From Nesterenkonia ebinurensis (GTDB taxonomy: Bacteria; Actinomycetota; Actinomycetes; Actinomycetales; Micrococcaceae), in contig NZ_VWNF01000011.1 of assembly GCF_008711175.1 (NCBI RefSeq), positions 434,001-498,000 of the forward strand: a stretch of 64,000 nt of DNA. Reading direction: 5' to 3'. This document shows positions 33,764 to 42,946 of the stretch, piece by piece. Below the pieces are notes generated by a model. It was not told where the DNA came from, did no database searches, and was given only the letters and a program-made list of their open reading frames with translations. Each line of letters opens with the position of its first letter. Positions within the stretch are counted from its first letter, which is position 1. Position numbers and translations under genes: made by a program.

Positions 33764-34513
33764 TCACCCGGAGATACCTGAGTGCTCAAGGATCAGTCGG
33801 GCCGCTGGCTGCGGACTCTTGATGACGGCCTCATGGCCGCAACCCGGGATCTCCTCCATCCGCCCGGCGGGGATGAGCCCGGTGATCTCCTCGATCCAGG
33901 GTCGTGGGCAGACCCGGTCCCGGTCTCCGCGCAGCACCAGCACATCGGCCCGAATCTGCGGACAGGTCTCCTCCAGTCGGTGGGCGAGCATATGGCGCAT
34001 CTTGGACAGGAACCAGCCTAGCCCCGCTTTGGCGTACTGCCAGCTGCCCAGCAGGAGCACCTTGGGGCTCTCCCCGGCCAGGTCCTGGACCATGCGCAGC
34101 CCCTGCCGGAAAACCGTACGCTCGGCCCGGTTCACGGAGGGGGCGATCAGCACCCCGCAGCTGCTGACCTCCGGATGCCTGGCCAGAGCCTCCGCCACCA
34201 CCTGGCCGCCCATGGAATGCCCCACAAGCACCGGGTCCACCAGCTTCTTCAGGCGGATAAACTCGGCCAGGAAGTCCCCGGTCTGCGCCATCGGCAGCGG
34301 GGACTCCGGCCTCGGAGACTCCCCGAAGCCCGGCAGGTCCACCGCGTAGACCGTGCCATGCCGGGCCAACTCCGCGGCGAGCTCCGTGTAGATCTTCCGG
34401 CCCATGCCAATGCCATGGACCAGGACAAAGGCCCGCTCACCGGGCCCCTCCAGCCGGTCGTAGACCATCTGCCGGCCTTCATGCTCAAAGAATCCGGTCT
34501 TCTCCTGCACCAT
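33764..34513 (-). CDS. Alpha/beta hydrolase
   Basis: 249 aa. Alpha/beta-hydrolase fold with oxyanion-hole motif VLVHGIGMG, nucleophile elbow VGHSMGG (Ser at about 100), acid residue near VLRGDRDRVCP, and catalytic His in IPGCGHEA near the end. An ester or other carbonyl compound is the expected substrate class; no closer assignment is possible. It is followed, in the same direction, by the stress-protein gene after a gap of more than 200 bases. Confidence 0.88.
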   Translation of the reverse strand: MVQEKTGFFEHEGRQMVYDRLEGPGERAFVLVHGIGMGRKIYTELAAELARHGTVYAVDLPGFGESPRPESPLPMAQTGDFLAEFIRLKKLVDPVLVGHSMGGQVVAEALARHPEVSSCGVLIAPSVNRAERTVFRQGLRMVQDLAGESPKVLLLGSWQYAKAGLGWFLSKMRHMLAHRLEETCPQIRADVLVLRGDRDRVCPRPWIEEITGLIPAGRMEEIPGCGHEAVIKSPQPAARLILEHSGISG

Positions 34514-34546
34514 CTGACCACGATAGCGCCAAGCCGTCGCCGAGCA

Positions 34547-34837
34547 CTATGCCGACTCCCAGCGGTAGCGCCTCAGGTTCACCCGGTGCCCCTCGGCCAG
34601 CACTCCTTCGGCCCGCAACCGCTCAAGCTGCTCAGCGCGCAGGTGCGGGGCCGGGACGCCGTTCGCACGGATGATCCTGTGCCAGGGAAGGTCGCCGCCG
34701 TCCTCGCGCAGCACCCGACCCACCAGCCGAGGGGTAGGCAGATCGGCCAACGCCGCGATATCCCCGTAGGTGGCCACTCTGCCCGCCGGCACCGAAGCGA
34801 TGACCTCCCGCACCCGCTCATGGGTCTGCTCATCCAC
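34547..34837 (-). CDS. Alkyltransferase-like protein (ATL)
   Basis: 96 aa from GTG 34837 (GAGGGA upstream; the open frame extends further but into the lrp end). The sequence is the DNA-binding domain of O6-alkylguanine methyltransferase: VPAGRVATYGDIAALADLP and GRVLREDGGDLPWHRIIRANG. The active-site PCHR is replaced by PWHR, with Trp at about residue 52. Proteins with this change bind O6-alkylguanine in DNA, flip it and flag it for nucleotide excision repair without removing the alkyl group. It lies 7 bases after the stop of the Lrp-type gene. Confidence 0.92.
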   Translation of the reverse strand: MDEQTHERVREVIASVPAGRVATYGDIAALADLPTPRLVGRVLREDGGDLPWHRIIRANGVPAPHLRAEQLERLRAEGVLAEGHRVNLRRYRWESA

Positions 34838-34844
34838 GGCTCCC

Positions 34845-35279
34845 TCACCCCTTGAGGCGGCGCATGGTCTGGTGGGAGAGCAGCCGGCTGACTGCCGGCA
34901 GCTGGGAGAGGGTCCGGATGGCCAGGATCTCATAAGCCTCCCCATCGGCCACCTGCACCCGGAGGAAGTAGTCGGGCTGGCCGAACATCCTGCGCACCTC
35001 AGTCACCTCCGGCACCTGCACCACTGCGGACTCGAAGTCCTCAATGGTCACACTGTTGTTCACCGCAATATCGATGGCCACGATCACCTCAAAGCCCCGT
35101 CCTGCAGCTTTGGGGTTCAGCTCCGCATGATACCCCTCGATCACGCCTTCGCGCTCCAGTCGCTGCACCCGGCGCAGGCCCACGCGCCTGGCCAGCTCCG
35201 TGTTGCTCAGCCGAGCATCCTCAGTGAGTTCAGCAATGATCGCGCGGTCCAGAGCATCAACCCTAAAATCATTGCGCAT
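34845..35279 (-). CDS. Lrp/AsnC-family regulator with a shortened helix-turn-helix
   Basis: 144 aa from ATG 35279 (GGAG six bases upstream). The N-terminal domain DALDRAIIAELTEDARLSN is typical, and the C-terminal RAM ligand domain is intact (FEVIVAIDIAVNNSVTIEDF, PDYFLRVQVADGEAY). The helix-turn-helix reads RRVGLRRVQRLEREGVI, whereas family members have about six more residues (SPxxxL) between VGL and RRV. This removes the turn and start of the recognition helix and is an in-frame loss. The gene is divergent from azlCD, which such regulators usually control. DNA binding may be reduced or altered. Confidence 0.85.
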   Translation of the reverse strand: MRNDFRVDALDRAIIAELTEDARLSNTELARRVGLRRVQRLEREGVIEGYHAELNPKAAGRGFEVIVAIDIAVNNSVTIEDFESAVVQVPEVTEVRRMFGQPDYFLRVQVADGEAYEILAIRTLSQLPAVSRLLSHQTMRRLKG

Positions 35280-35305
35280 ATGTGGCTCCAGACTATGTGT
35301 TTCGA

Positions 35306-35338
35306 CAATATTTTTCTGACATATTTTCACTAATATTG
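35306..35338. promoter_or_regulatory. AT-rich operator-like region between lrp and azlC
   Basis: CAATATT (35306-35312) and AATATTG (35332-35338) form an inverted repeat in the 63-base gap between the divergent genes, which is far more AT-rich than its surroundings. Lrp proteins favour such sites, so it is a likely operator and shared promoter region. Confidence 0.5.
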
Positions 35339-35342
35339 CGCT

Positions 35343-36077
35343 GTGAGCAAGACCACCCGCCGCACTGCCTCATCCAGGGCCTCCCAGCGATTCACTCCGG
35401 CTGTGAAGATGGGTGCCTCGGTCTCTGCTGCTGTGGCGCTCTTCGGCATCTCCTTCGGCGCACTCGCAGTGGCGGCAGGTCTCAGCGTATGGCAGACCGT
35501 GGCGCTGAGCGCCCTGATGTTCACCGGAGGCTCCCAGTTCGCCTTCATCGGGGTGCTCGCCTCCGGCGGGGCACCCGCGGCCGCCACCGCTGGTGCCACC
35601 CTGCTGAGCGTGCGCAACAGCATCTACGCCGTGCAGCTGAAGGCGCTGCTGAACCCCACCGGAGTCAAGAAGTATGTCGCCGCCCAGGTGACCATCGATG
35701 AGTCCATGGCGGTGTCCACCGCCCAGCAGGACCCTGATGAGCAGCACCGGGGGTTCTGGGTCACCGGAATCGGGGTGTACCTCGGATGGAACCTCGCCAC
35801 GCTCATCGGTGCAGTGCTCGGCGACTTCATCGCTGAGCCCGAGGCTCTCGGTCTGGACGGGGCCGTGGTGGCAGCCTTTCTCGGCCTGCTCTGGCCCCGG
35901 CTGCGCGGCAGAGAGCCCTGGGCTCTGGCTGTGGTCGCCGCCCTGGTGACGGTGCTCACCACCCCGGCAGTCCCGGCCGGCATCCCGATCCTGATCGCCG
36001 CAGCGGTGGCTGTGGTCTGGTCTCTGGCCTCCCAGAAGCCTAAGCAGAGCAAGAATCCGGAGGTGAGCCGGTCATGA
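35343..36077 (+). CDS. azlC: Branched-chain amino acid exporter, large subunit AzlC
   Basis: 244 aa from GTG 35343. Family features include SVSAAVALFGISFGALAVAAG, FTGGSQFAFIGVLASGG and LLSVRNSIYAVQLKALL, with multiple hydrophobic helices and a basic C-terminal tail. AzlC works with the small protein AzlD to export branched-chain amino acids or analogues. The stop overlaps the azlD start (ATGA). An Lrp-type regulator is divergently encoded 63 bases away. Confidence 0.93.
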   Translation: MSKTTRRTASSRASQRFTPAVKMGASVSAAVALFGISFGALAVAAGLSVWQTVALSALMFTGGSQFAFIGVLASGGAPAAATAGATLLSVRNSIYAVQLKALLNPTGVKKYVAAQVTIDESMAVSTAQQDPDEQHRGFWVTGIGVYLGWNLATLIGAVLGDFIAEPEALGLDGAVVAAFLGLLWPRLRGREPWALAVVAALVTVLTTPAVPAGIPILIAAAVAVVWSLASQKPKQSKNPEVSRS

Positions 36078-36385
36078 GCCTCTGGGGCTGGGTGCTGCTG
36101 GCCTGTGCTGCGGCCTATGCCACCAAGATCATCGGCTATCTGGTGCCTGCCAGTTGGCTGAGCCACCCGCTGGTCCCGCGGATCTCCGCAGCGCTGACCG
36201 TGGCGCTGCTGGCCGCCCTGGTGGCGATGAACACCTTCTCGGGCGAGGGCGGCGTCAGTTTCGACGCCAGGCTCGGCGCCCTCACCGCGGCAGCCGTGGC
36301 CCTGCTGCTGCGGGCCCCGTTCATCGTGGTGGTGATCGCCGGTGCGGCCGCAGCCGCCGGTCTCAGGCTGCTGGGCGTTCCCTGA
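36074..36385 (+). CDS. azlD: Branched-chain amino acid exporter, small subunit AzlD
   Basis: 103 aa with four predicted helices, beginning MSLWGWVLLACAAAYATKI and including PRISAALTVALLAALVAMN. It is translationally coupled to azlC and completes the two-component exporter. Confidence 0.92.
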   Translation: MSLWGWVLLACAAAYATKIIGYLVPASWLSHPLVPRISAALTVALLAALVAMNTFSGEGGVSFDARLGALTAAAVALLLRAPFIVVVIAGAAAAAGLRLLGVP

Positions 36386-36406
36386 GTCGCCGAGCGCCCC
36401 TCAGGT

Positions 36407-37063
36407 TCAATGCCCCCTGCTCTCCGCGGCGTGCTGGCGGATCCAGGCGTGCATGGCGATCCCGGCGGCCACTCCGGCGTTGATGCTGCGGGTGGAGCCG
36501 AACTGCGCGATCGACAGGGTCGCCTCAGCGGCCTGCCTGATCTCCTCGCTCAACCCTGGACCCTCCTGCCCGAAGACCAGCACACAGTTCTGCGGCAGGT
36601 CATAGGTCTCCAAGGGGACTGAGTCTGGAAACAGGTCCACACCGAGTACGACGACGCCCACCTCACCCGCCCAGCCCACGAACTCCTCAACAGTGGGGTG
36701 GTGGCGGATGTGCTGGTACTTATCGGTCACCATGGCGCCGCGGCGGTTCCACCGCTTCTTGCCGATGATGTGCACCTCTTGGGCCAGGAACGCGTTGGCA
36801 GTGCGCACCACGGTGCCGATGTTGAAGTCGTGCTGCCAATTCTCGATCGCCACATGGAAGCTGTGCCGCTTCGCGTCCAGGTCAGCGACAATCGCCTCGT
36901 GCCTCCAGTAGCGGTAGGTGTCCACCACATTGCGGCGGTCCCCGTGAGCCAGCAGCTCGGGGTCGTAGTGCTCGGCCTCGGGCCAGGGCCCCTGCCACGG
37001 CCCGAGGCCGATCTCACGATCACTGCCCCAGACTTCAGTCGCTTCCGCCGGCTCATTCTCCAC
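36407..37063 (-). CDS. SpoU/TrmH-family RNA 2'-O-methyltransferase
   Basis: 218 aa. The knotted SPOUT fold is shown by HSFHVAIENWQHDFNIGTVV with the conserved Asn-Ile-Gly, motif 2 VFGQEGPGLS, and motif 3 QFGSTRSINAGVAAGIAMH. These enzymes methylate the 2'-OH of a tRNA or 23S rRNA nucleotide using SAM. The exact target cannot be assigned. Convergent with azlD, 21 bases away. Confidence 0.9.
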   Translation of the reverse strand: MENEPAEATEVWGSDREIGLGPWQGPWPEAEHYDPELLAHGDRRNVVDTYRYWRHEAIVADLDAKRHSFHVAIENWQHDFNIGTVVRTANAFLAQEVHIIGKKRWNRRGAMVTDKYQHIRHHPTVEEFVGWAGEVGVVVLGVDLFPDSVPLETYDLPQNCVLVFGQEGPGLSEEIRQAAEATLSIAQFGSTRSINAGVAAGIAMHAWIRQHAAESRGH

Positions 37064-37212
37064 CCGACCAGCCTACTGGCCGGTGAGTGCGGGCAGGTGA
37101 GGTGGCGGCGTCGTGCGCTGTTTCATGTCCGTAATGCGGACCGGGGTAATGTTGACCCAGCTCACCACAATGGGGTGGTGGGCGTTGAAGAGACCTCGGA
37201 GGGCATTGACTG

Positions 37213-40200
37213 ATGTTTTCGAAGATTCTGGTGGCCAATCGCGGTGAGATCGCGATCCGGGCCCTGCGCGCCGGCGTGGAGCTGGGTGCGCGCACTGTTG
37301 CTGTGTACCCGCATGAGGACCGCAACTCCTTGCACCGGCAGAAGGCTGATGAGTCTTACCGGATCGGCGAGGAGGGGCATCCGGTCCGCGCCTATCTCGA
37401 TATCGCTGAAATCATCCGGGTGGCCCAGCATGCCGGGGCTGAGGCGATCTACCCCGGCTACGGGTTCCTCTCGGAGAATCCGGCCCTGGCCCGGGCCGCG
37501 GAAGAGGCCGGTATCGCCTTTGTGGGCCCGCCGGCTGATGTGTTGGAGTCCACCGGGGACAAGGTCAAGGCGTTGCGCGCTGCCAGGGCGGCCGGGATCC
37601 CGGTGCTGGAGAGCTCCGAGCCCTCTCAGGATGTGGCGGAGCTCGCTGCTGAGGCAGAGCGGATCGGGTTCCCGGTGTTCGTCAAAGCTGTGGCCGGAGG
37701 TGGCGGTCGCGGGATGCGCCGTGTGCAGCGGCGTGAGGACCTCCGCGGTGCGCTGAAGGCGGCGATGAACGAGGCCGATACCGCCTTCGGCAACCCCACG
37801 GTGTTCATTGAGCAGGCAGTGCTCCGTCCCCGGCACATTGAAGTGCAGATCCTCGCCGACGCGCAGGGCAATGTGGTGCACCTGTTTGAGCGTGACTGCT
37901 CCCTGCAGCGCCGCCATCAGAAGGTGGTGGAGATCGCCCCGGCCCCCAATCTGGACGAAGCGGTCCGTCAGGCCCTGCACGCCGATGCGGTGGCTTTCGC
38001 CAAAGCGATGAGCTACCGCAATGCCGGGACCGTGGAGTTCCTGTTGGAGACCGCTGGCGAGCGCGCCGGCCAGCATGTGTTCATCGAGATGAACCCCAGG
38101 ATCCAGGTGGAGCACACCGTGACTGAGGAGATCACTGATGTGGATCTGGTGGCCTCCCAGATGCGGATCGCCGCCGGGGCCACTCTGGATGAGCTGGGCA
38201 TCGCCCAGGATGGGCTGCGGGTGCGCGGGGCGGCCATGCAGTGCCGGATTACTACTGAGGACCCGGCCAATGACTTCCGGCCTGATGTGGGCACTATCAC
38301 CGCCTACCGCTCCGCCGGCGGCTCGGGGATCCGACTGGATGGCGGCACCGCCTACACCGGCGCGGAGATCAGCCCGCACTTCGACTCGATGCTGGTCAAG
38401 CTGACCTGCCGGGGCCGGGACTACCTCACCGCGGTGACCCGGGCCCGCCGTGCGCTGGCTGAGTTCCGCATCCGCGGGGTGGCCACCAATATTCCGTTCC
38501 TGCTCAATGTGCTGGGCTCTGAGGAGTTTTTGGCCGGCGACGTCGCCACCGACTTCATCGATAAGCACCCTGAGCTGGCCACCGCCAACCGGTCCCAGGA
38601 CCGTGGCTCAAAAGCTCTGCAGTATCTGGCTGATGTCACCGTCAATCAGCCGCATGGGCCCCGGGTTCAGGGCATCGACCCGCGCGATAAGCTGCCCAAG
38701 TTCCCCGGGGACAAGCGCGACGAGCCGGACCGCTCCCCCTTTGACGGGCCTTCGGAGCAGCCTAAGCCCCCGGGCTGGCGGGACCTGCTGGTTGCAGAAG
38801 GGCCGGAGGTCTTTGCCAGGAAGTTGCGTGAGACCAAGGCTCTGGCGGTCACTGACACCACGTTCCGGGATGCCCACCAGTCACTGCTGGCCACCCGGGT
38901 GCGCACTCGTGATCTGCTGGCCGCCGCACCGGCAGTGGCGCATGTGACCCCTGGCCTGTTCTCCGCTGAGGTGTGGGGCGGGGCCACCTATGATGTGGCC
39001 CTGCGGTTCCTCTCCGAGGATCCCTGGGATCGGCTGGCCTGGCTGCGCGCTGAGATGCCGAACATCCCGCTGCAGATGCTGCTGCGCGGGCGTAACACGG
39101 TGGGTTACACCCCTTACCCGCTGAAGGTCACCCAGGCCTTCGTGGAGGAGGCAGCGATCACCGGGGTGGATATCTTCCGGATCTTTGACGCGCTCAACGA
39201 CGCCGACCAGGTCATCCCGGCCATTGAGGCGGTCCGGGCCACCGGCACCGCTGTGGCCGAGGCCGCGCTGTGCTACACCGGCAACCTCACCGATCCGGCT
39301 GAGGATCTCTATACCCTGGATTACTACCTTGACCTGGCCCAGCGGTTCGTGGATGCCGGGGCACATATCCTGGCGATCAAGGATATGGCCGGGCTGCTGC
39401 GTCCGGCCGCTGCTAAAACCCTGGTCAGCGCGCTGCGCGAGCGTTTCGAGCTGCCGGTGCACCTGCACACCCATGACACTGCCGGAGGTCAGCTGGCCAC
39501 CCTGCTGGCTGCCGCCGAGGCCGGGGTTGATGCGGTGGATGTGGCCACCGCCTCGATGGCTTCGACCACCTCCCAGCCGCCAGCCTCAGCCCTGGTGGCC
39601 GCCCTGGAGAACACCGAACGGGACACCGGGCTGGGCCTGGAGGCGGTAGCCTCCCTGGAACCGTACTGGGAGATTGTGCGCGGCATCTACGCCCCCTTCG
39701 AGTCCGGGCTGCCCGGCCCCACCGGCCGGGTCTACCGGCACGAGATTCCCGGCGGTCAGCTCTCCAACCTGCGCCAGCAGGCCATCGCCCTGGGGCTGGG
39801 CGAACGGTTCGAGCAGATCGAGGACATGTACTACGCCGCTGACAAGATGCTCGGCAGGCTGGTCAAGGTCACCCCGTCCTCCAAGGTGGTGGGAGACCTC
39901 GCCCTGCAGCTGGTGGGTGCTGGTGCTGATCCGGAGGAGTTCGAGGCCAATCCGCAGAGCTTCGACCTGCCCGACTCGGTGATCCAGTTTCTGGCCGGCC
40001 AGCTGGGTGACCCGCCCGGCGGCTGGCCTGAGCCCTTCCGCACCAAAGCCCTGGAAGGCCGCAGCATCAAACCGGTGGCCGAGGATCTCTCAGCGGACGA
40101 TGCCGCGGCGCTGGACTCCGACTCCACCACCCGGCGGGCCGCCCTGAACCGGCTGCTCTTCCCCAGCCCCACCAAGGACTTCGAGGCCGCCCGTCAGATG

Positions 40201-40656
40201 TACGGGGACATTCATGTGCTGCACACCCGCGACTATCTCTACGGCATGACCCCCGGGTATGAGCATGTGATCTCCCTGGGCAAGGGGGTGCGGCTGCTGG
40301 TGACCCTGCAGACCATCTCAGAGCCGGACGAGAAGGGCATGCGCACGGTGATGTGCACGCTTAACGGCCAGGCCCGCCAGGTGATGGCCCGCGATGAGTC
40401 CGTGGAGTCCAAGGTGGCCGCTGCGGAGAAGGCTGACCCCGCCGACCCCAGCCATGTGGCTGCCCCCTTCGCCGGGGCGGTCTCGGTACAGGTGGCCGTC
40501 GGCGAGACGGTGGAGGCCGGGCAGAGCGTGGCCAGCATCGAGGCGATGAAGATGGAGTCCTCGATCACCGCACCCAGGGCGGGCACGGTGGCCCGGCTGG
40601 CCGTCAACGGTGTCCAGCCGGTGGAGGGCGGGGATCTCATTCTGGTTCTGGAGTAG
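37213..40656 (+). CDS. pyc: Pyruvate carboxylase
   Basis: 1147 aa, full length, with GGAGG ten bases before the ATG. Biotin carboxylase domain at about 1-450 (KAVAGGGGRGMRRV, EMNPRIQVEHTVTEEITDVD), carboxyltransferase at about 530-820 (VTDTTFRDAHQSLLATRVRT; metal site HLHTHDTAGG), and C-terminal biotinyl domain with the biotinylated Lys in EAMKMES at about residue 1113. It makes oxaloacetate from pyruvate, bicarbonate and ATP to refill the TCA cycle. Residues about 470-520 form a charged linker. Confidence 0.97.
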   Translation: MFSKILVANRGEIAIRALRAGVELGARTVAVYPHEDRNSLHRQKADESYRIGEEGHPVRAYLDIAEIIRVAQHAGAEAIYPGYGFLSENPALARAAEEAGIAFVGPPADVLESTGDKVKALRAARAAGIPVLESSEPSQDVAELAAEAERIGFPVFVKAVAGGGGRGMRRVQRREDLRGALKAAMNEADTAFGNPTVFIEQAVLRPRHIEVQILADAQGNVVHLFERDCSLQRRHQKVVEIAPAPNLDEAVRQALHADAVAFAKAMSYRNAGTVEFLLETAGERAGQHVFIEMNPRIQVEHTVTEEITDVDLVASQMRIAAGATLDELGIAQDGLRVRGAAMQCRITTEDPANDFRPDVGTITAYRSAGGSGIRLDGGTAYTGAEISPHFDSMLVKLTCRGRDYLTAVTRARRALAEFRIRGVATNIPFLLNVLGSEEFLAGDVATDFIDKHPELATANRSQDRGSKALQYLADVTVNQPHGPRVQGIDPRDKLPKFPGDKRDEPDRSPFDGPSEQPKPPGWRDLLVAEGPEVFARKLRETKALAVTDTTFRDAHQSLLATRVRTRDLLAAAPAVAHVTPGLFSAEVWGGATYDVALRFLSEDPWDRLAWLRAEMPNIPLQMLLRGRNTVGYTPYPLKVTQAFVEEAAITGVDIFRIFDALNDADQVIPAIEAVRATGTAVAEAALCYTGNLTDPAEDLYTLDYYLDLAQRFVDAGAHILAIKDMAGLLRPAAAKTLVSALRERFELPVHLHTHDTAGGQLATLLAAAEAGVDAVDVATASMASTTSQPPASALVAALENTERDTGLGLEAVASLEPYWEIVRGIYAPFESGLPGPTGRVYRHEIPGGQLSNLRQQAIALGLGERFEQIEDMYYAADKMLGRLVKVTPSSKVVGDLALQLVGAGADPEEFEANPQSFDLPDSVIQFLAGQLGDPPGGWPEPFRTKALEGRSIKPVAEDLSADDAAALDSDSTTRRAALNRLLFPSPTKDFEAARQMYGDIHVLHTRDYLYGMTPGYEHVISLGKGVRLLVTLQTISEPDEKGMRTVMCTLNGQARQVMARDESVESKVAAAEKADPADPSHVAAPFAGAVSVQVAVGETVEAGQSVASIEAMKMESSITAPRAGTVARLAVNGVQPVEGGDLILVLE

Positions 40657-40689
40657 GGCGCCGTCGGTGTCACAGCCCGCACCCGAGCC

Positions 40690-40746
40690 CTCGATCGCCT
40701 CAGGATGCTCTGCACCGTGCAGGTCTCCGTTCGGCTCAATCGGGCA
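40690..40746. repeat. Dispersed repeat, weak copy between pyc and dnaG
   Basis: The stretch containing CTCGATCGCCTCAGGATGC, CTGCACCGTGCAG and CTCAATCGGGC resembles, by eye, the sequence inside dnaG at 42231-42290 (TTCGATCGCCTCGGAAGCC ... CTCAATCGGGC). The shared blocks keep their order and approximate spacing. Confidence 0.4.
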
Positions 40747-40770
40747 CCGTACCGGTAGTAGCCTTGACTC

Positions 40771-42783
40771 ATGGCAGGTCTGATCCGGCGCGAGGACATC
40801 GACGCAGTGCGCGAGCGTGCCGATCTGCGCGAGGTGGTGGAGCAGTACGTCACCCTGAAGACCGCCGGGATCGGCAGCTTCAAGGGGCTGTGCCCCTTCC
40901 ACGATGAGCGCTCTCCCAGCTTCAACGTGCGCCCGCAGGTCGGCACCTACCACTGCTTCGGCTGCGGGGAGTCCGGGGATGTGATCGCCTTCCTGATGGC
41001 CATGGAGCACACCAGCTTCGCCGAGACCGTGGAAAAGCTGGCCGCCCGCTACGGGATTGAGCTGCGCTATGAGGAGGGCTCAGGTCCGGATAAGGCCGAG
41101 ACCGGGCGGCGTCAGCGGCTGCTGGATGCCCATAAGATCGCCGATGAGTTCTTTCAACGCTGCCTGACCATCCCGGAGGCGCAGATCGCCCGGGACTTCC
41201 TCACCGGGCGCGGCTTCACCCGGGAGCATGCTGAGACCTACGGTGTGGGCTATGCGCCCCAGGGCTGGGACCACTTGGTGGGGCATCTGCGCAATAAGGG
41301 GTTCCGGGATGATGAGCTGAAGCTCACCGGCCTGTTCTCCGAGGGCCGCCGCGGGATCTACGACCGGTTCCGCGGCCGGCTGCTCTGGCCGATCAAAGAC
41401 ATGACCGGCAATACCGTGGGCTTCGGCGGCCGGCGGCTCTATGAGGACGACCAGGGGCCGAAGTATCTGAACTCTCCGGAGACTCAGATCTATAAGAAGT
41501 CCCAGGTGCTCTACGGAATCGAGCACGCCAAACGGAACATAGCTAAGAAGCGACAGCTGGTGGTGGTGGAGGGCTATACCGATGTGATGGCCTGCCACTT
41601 GGCCGGGGTAGACACTGCGGTGGCCACCTGCGGCACCGCTTTCGGGGAGGGGCACATCAAGATCGCCCGTCGGCTGCTCTCCGATGACGGCACCCCGGCC
41701 GAGGTGGTGTTCACCTTTGACGGCGACAAGGCCGGGCAGCAGGCCGCGGTCAAGGCATTCAACGAGGCCCACCAGTTCAACGCCCAGACCTTCATCGCAG
41801 TGGGCCCCGACGGCATGGACCCTTGCGATGTGCGCCAACACCGCGGCGATGAGGCGGTCCGTGGTGTGATCGAGTCCAAGACCCCGCTGGTGGAGTTTGT
41901 GATCCGCCGCCGGCTGCACGACTGGGACTTGGGCTCCATTGAGGGCCGGCTGGGTGCGCTGCGTGCCACGGCGCCGGTAGTGGCAGTGATTCGTGACGGC
42001 TCCCTGCGAGAGGCCTATGTGCGGGAGTTGGCCGGCTGGCTGGGCTCGGACATCGGCGAAGTGGCCTCTGCAGTTGCCCAGGCCGGCAAGTCCGGGTCCA
42101 GCCGCAGCAGAGCGCAGAGTACGACGCCGCAGCAGGGCTCTGCACCGCAGGGCTACCGAGGTGCCGGGCCAGCAAATAGCCAATATTCAGGGGCAGCTGG
42201 CCAGGGGGGCGACGTCGCTTCGCTCACGCCCTTCGATCGCCTCGGAAGCCCTGGAACCGACTCCGGTCTCCACTCGACTCAATCGGGCGAGGTGCCTTCC
42301 CCCCAGTATCAGCGGCCAGACACCCGAGATCCGGCAGTGATGATGGAGCGGCAGGCTCTGGAGGTGGTGCTGCAGCACCCCACCCGGCTGACCGCCGAAC
42401 AGTGGGAGGAGATCTTTGCGGTGCGGTTCACTGCGCCTGCGCATCAGGCGTTGCATGACGGGATCCGGATTGCTGCTGCGGAGGCCTCGGACCCCAAACT
42501 GTGGGTGGAGTCGGTGCGCCGGGAGGTGCCTCAGCCGTTGCGCGGGTTTGTCTCGGAGCTGGCGGTGACTCCCCTGCCAGCAAAGACGGAGGAGCATCTT
42601 GACCGGTACTGTCAGGAGATTCTCAACCGACTGGTGGAGCTGAAGATCCAGCATGAGAAGGCGAATCTGCTGGGTCAGCTGCAGCGGATGGACCCGGCTG
42701 AGCCTCCGGAGGAGTTCCGCCGGCTGCAGTCTGAGCTGAAGGACCTGGAGCGCCGCCGCCGCGCCCTGCTCGCAGTGGACTGA
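40771..42783 (+). CDS. dnaG: DNA primase
   Basis: 670 aa. N-terminal zinc ribbon with Cys 41, His 44, Cys 62 and Cys 65 (CPFHDE, CFGCGES); catalytic core with IYDRFRGRLLWPI, the TOPRIM strand LVVVEGYTDVM and FTFDGDKAGQQAAV. The C-terminal helical domain (from about 520) should bind the DnaB helicase. Between about 440 and 520 is a Ser/Gly/Gln-rich linker containing GGDVASLTPFDRLGSPG, whose DNA carries a copy of the dispersed palindromic repeat. It synthesises RNA primers at the replication fork. Confidence 0.95.
   Translation: MAGLIRREDIDAVRERADLREVVEQYVTLKTAGIGSFKGLCPFHDERSPSFNVRPQVGTYHCFGCGESGDVIAFLMAMEHTSFAETVEKLAARYGIELRYEEGSGPDKAETGRRQRLLDAHKIADEFFQRCLTIPEAQIARDFLTGRGFTREHAETYGVGYAPQGWDHLVGHLRNKGFRDDELKLTGLFSEGRRGIYDRFRGRLLWPIKDMTGNTVGFGGRRLYEDDQGPKYLNSPETQIYKKSQVLYGIEHAKRNIAKKRQLVVVEGYTDVMACHLAGVDTAVATCGTAFGEGHIKIARRLLSDDGTPAEVVFTFDGDKAGQQAAVKAFNEAHQFNAQTFIAVGPDGMDPCDVRQHRGDEAVRGVIESKTPLVEFVIRRRLHDWDLGSIEGRLGALRATAPVVAVIRDGSLREAYVRELAGWLGSDIGEVASAVAQAGKSGSSRSRAQSTTPQQGSAPQGYRGAGPANSQYSGAAGQGGDVASLTPFDRLGSPGTDSGLHSTQSGEVPSPQYQRPDTRDPAVMMERQALEVVLQHPTRLTAEQWEEIFAVRFTAPAHQALHDGIRIAAAEASDPKLWVESVRREVPQPLRGFVSELAVTPLPAKTEEHLDRYCQEILNRLVELKIQHEKANLLGQLQRMDPAEPPEEFRRLQSELKDLERRRRALLAVD
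42211..42290. repeat. Dispersed palindromic repeat inside the dnaG linker
   Basis: GACGTCGCTTCGCTCACGCC forms a short palindrome and is followed by CTTCGATCGCCTCGGAAGCC and, later, CTCAATCGGGC. These blocks recur between pyc and dnaG and next to tRNA-Glu. The insertion keeps the dnaG frame. Confidence 0.45.
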
Positions 42784-42897
42784 GTATGCCGACACCGATC
42801 CTGCCGCACCAACACTGGGAACCAGGCCTACTCAGCAACACGAATCCGACCTATAACCCATAACCCCTGAGCTGGGCGGCTACGGGGCCGGATACGC

Positions 42898-42927
42898 AGA
42901 GAACCCCCGATTCCTCGGGGGTTCTCT
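42898..42927. terminator. Bidirectional terminator after dnaG and the tRNA cluster
   Basis: Perfect 13-bp stem AGAGAACCCCCGA/TCGGGGGTTCTCT with a TTCC loop, followed on the plus strand by GTTT. It separates dnaG (plus) from the convergent tRNA genes (minus). Confidence 0.85.
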
Positions 42928-42946
42928 GTTTCAAGCGTTCGGTTCG

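Noticed and set aside
37162-38568. A 468-codon open frame antisense to pyc, and similar long antisense frames over purA, the acs-like gene, dnaG, the MalF-like gene and the DmoA-like gene
   Set aside because: In DNA this rich in GC, stop codons are rare in the frames opposite a real gene. The sequences lack ribosome sites and family motifs, and the sense genes are certain.
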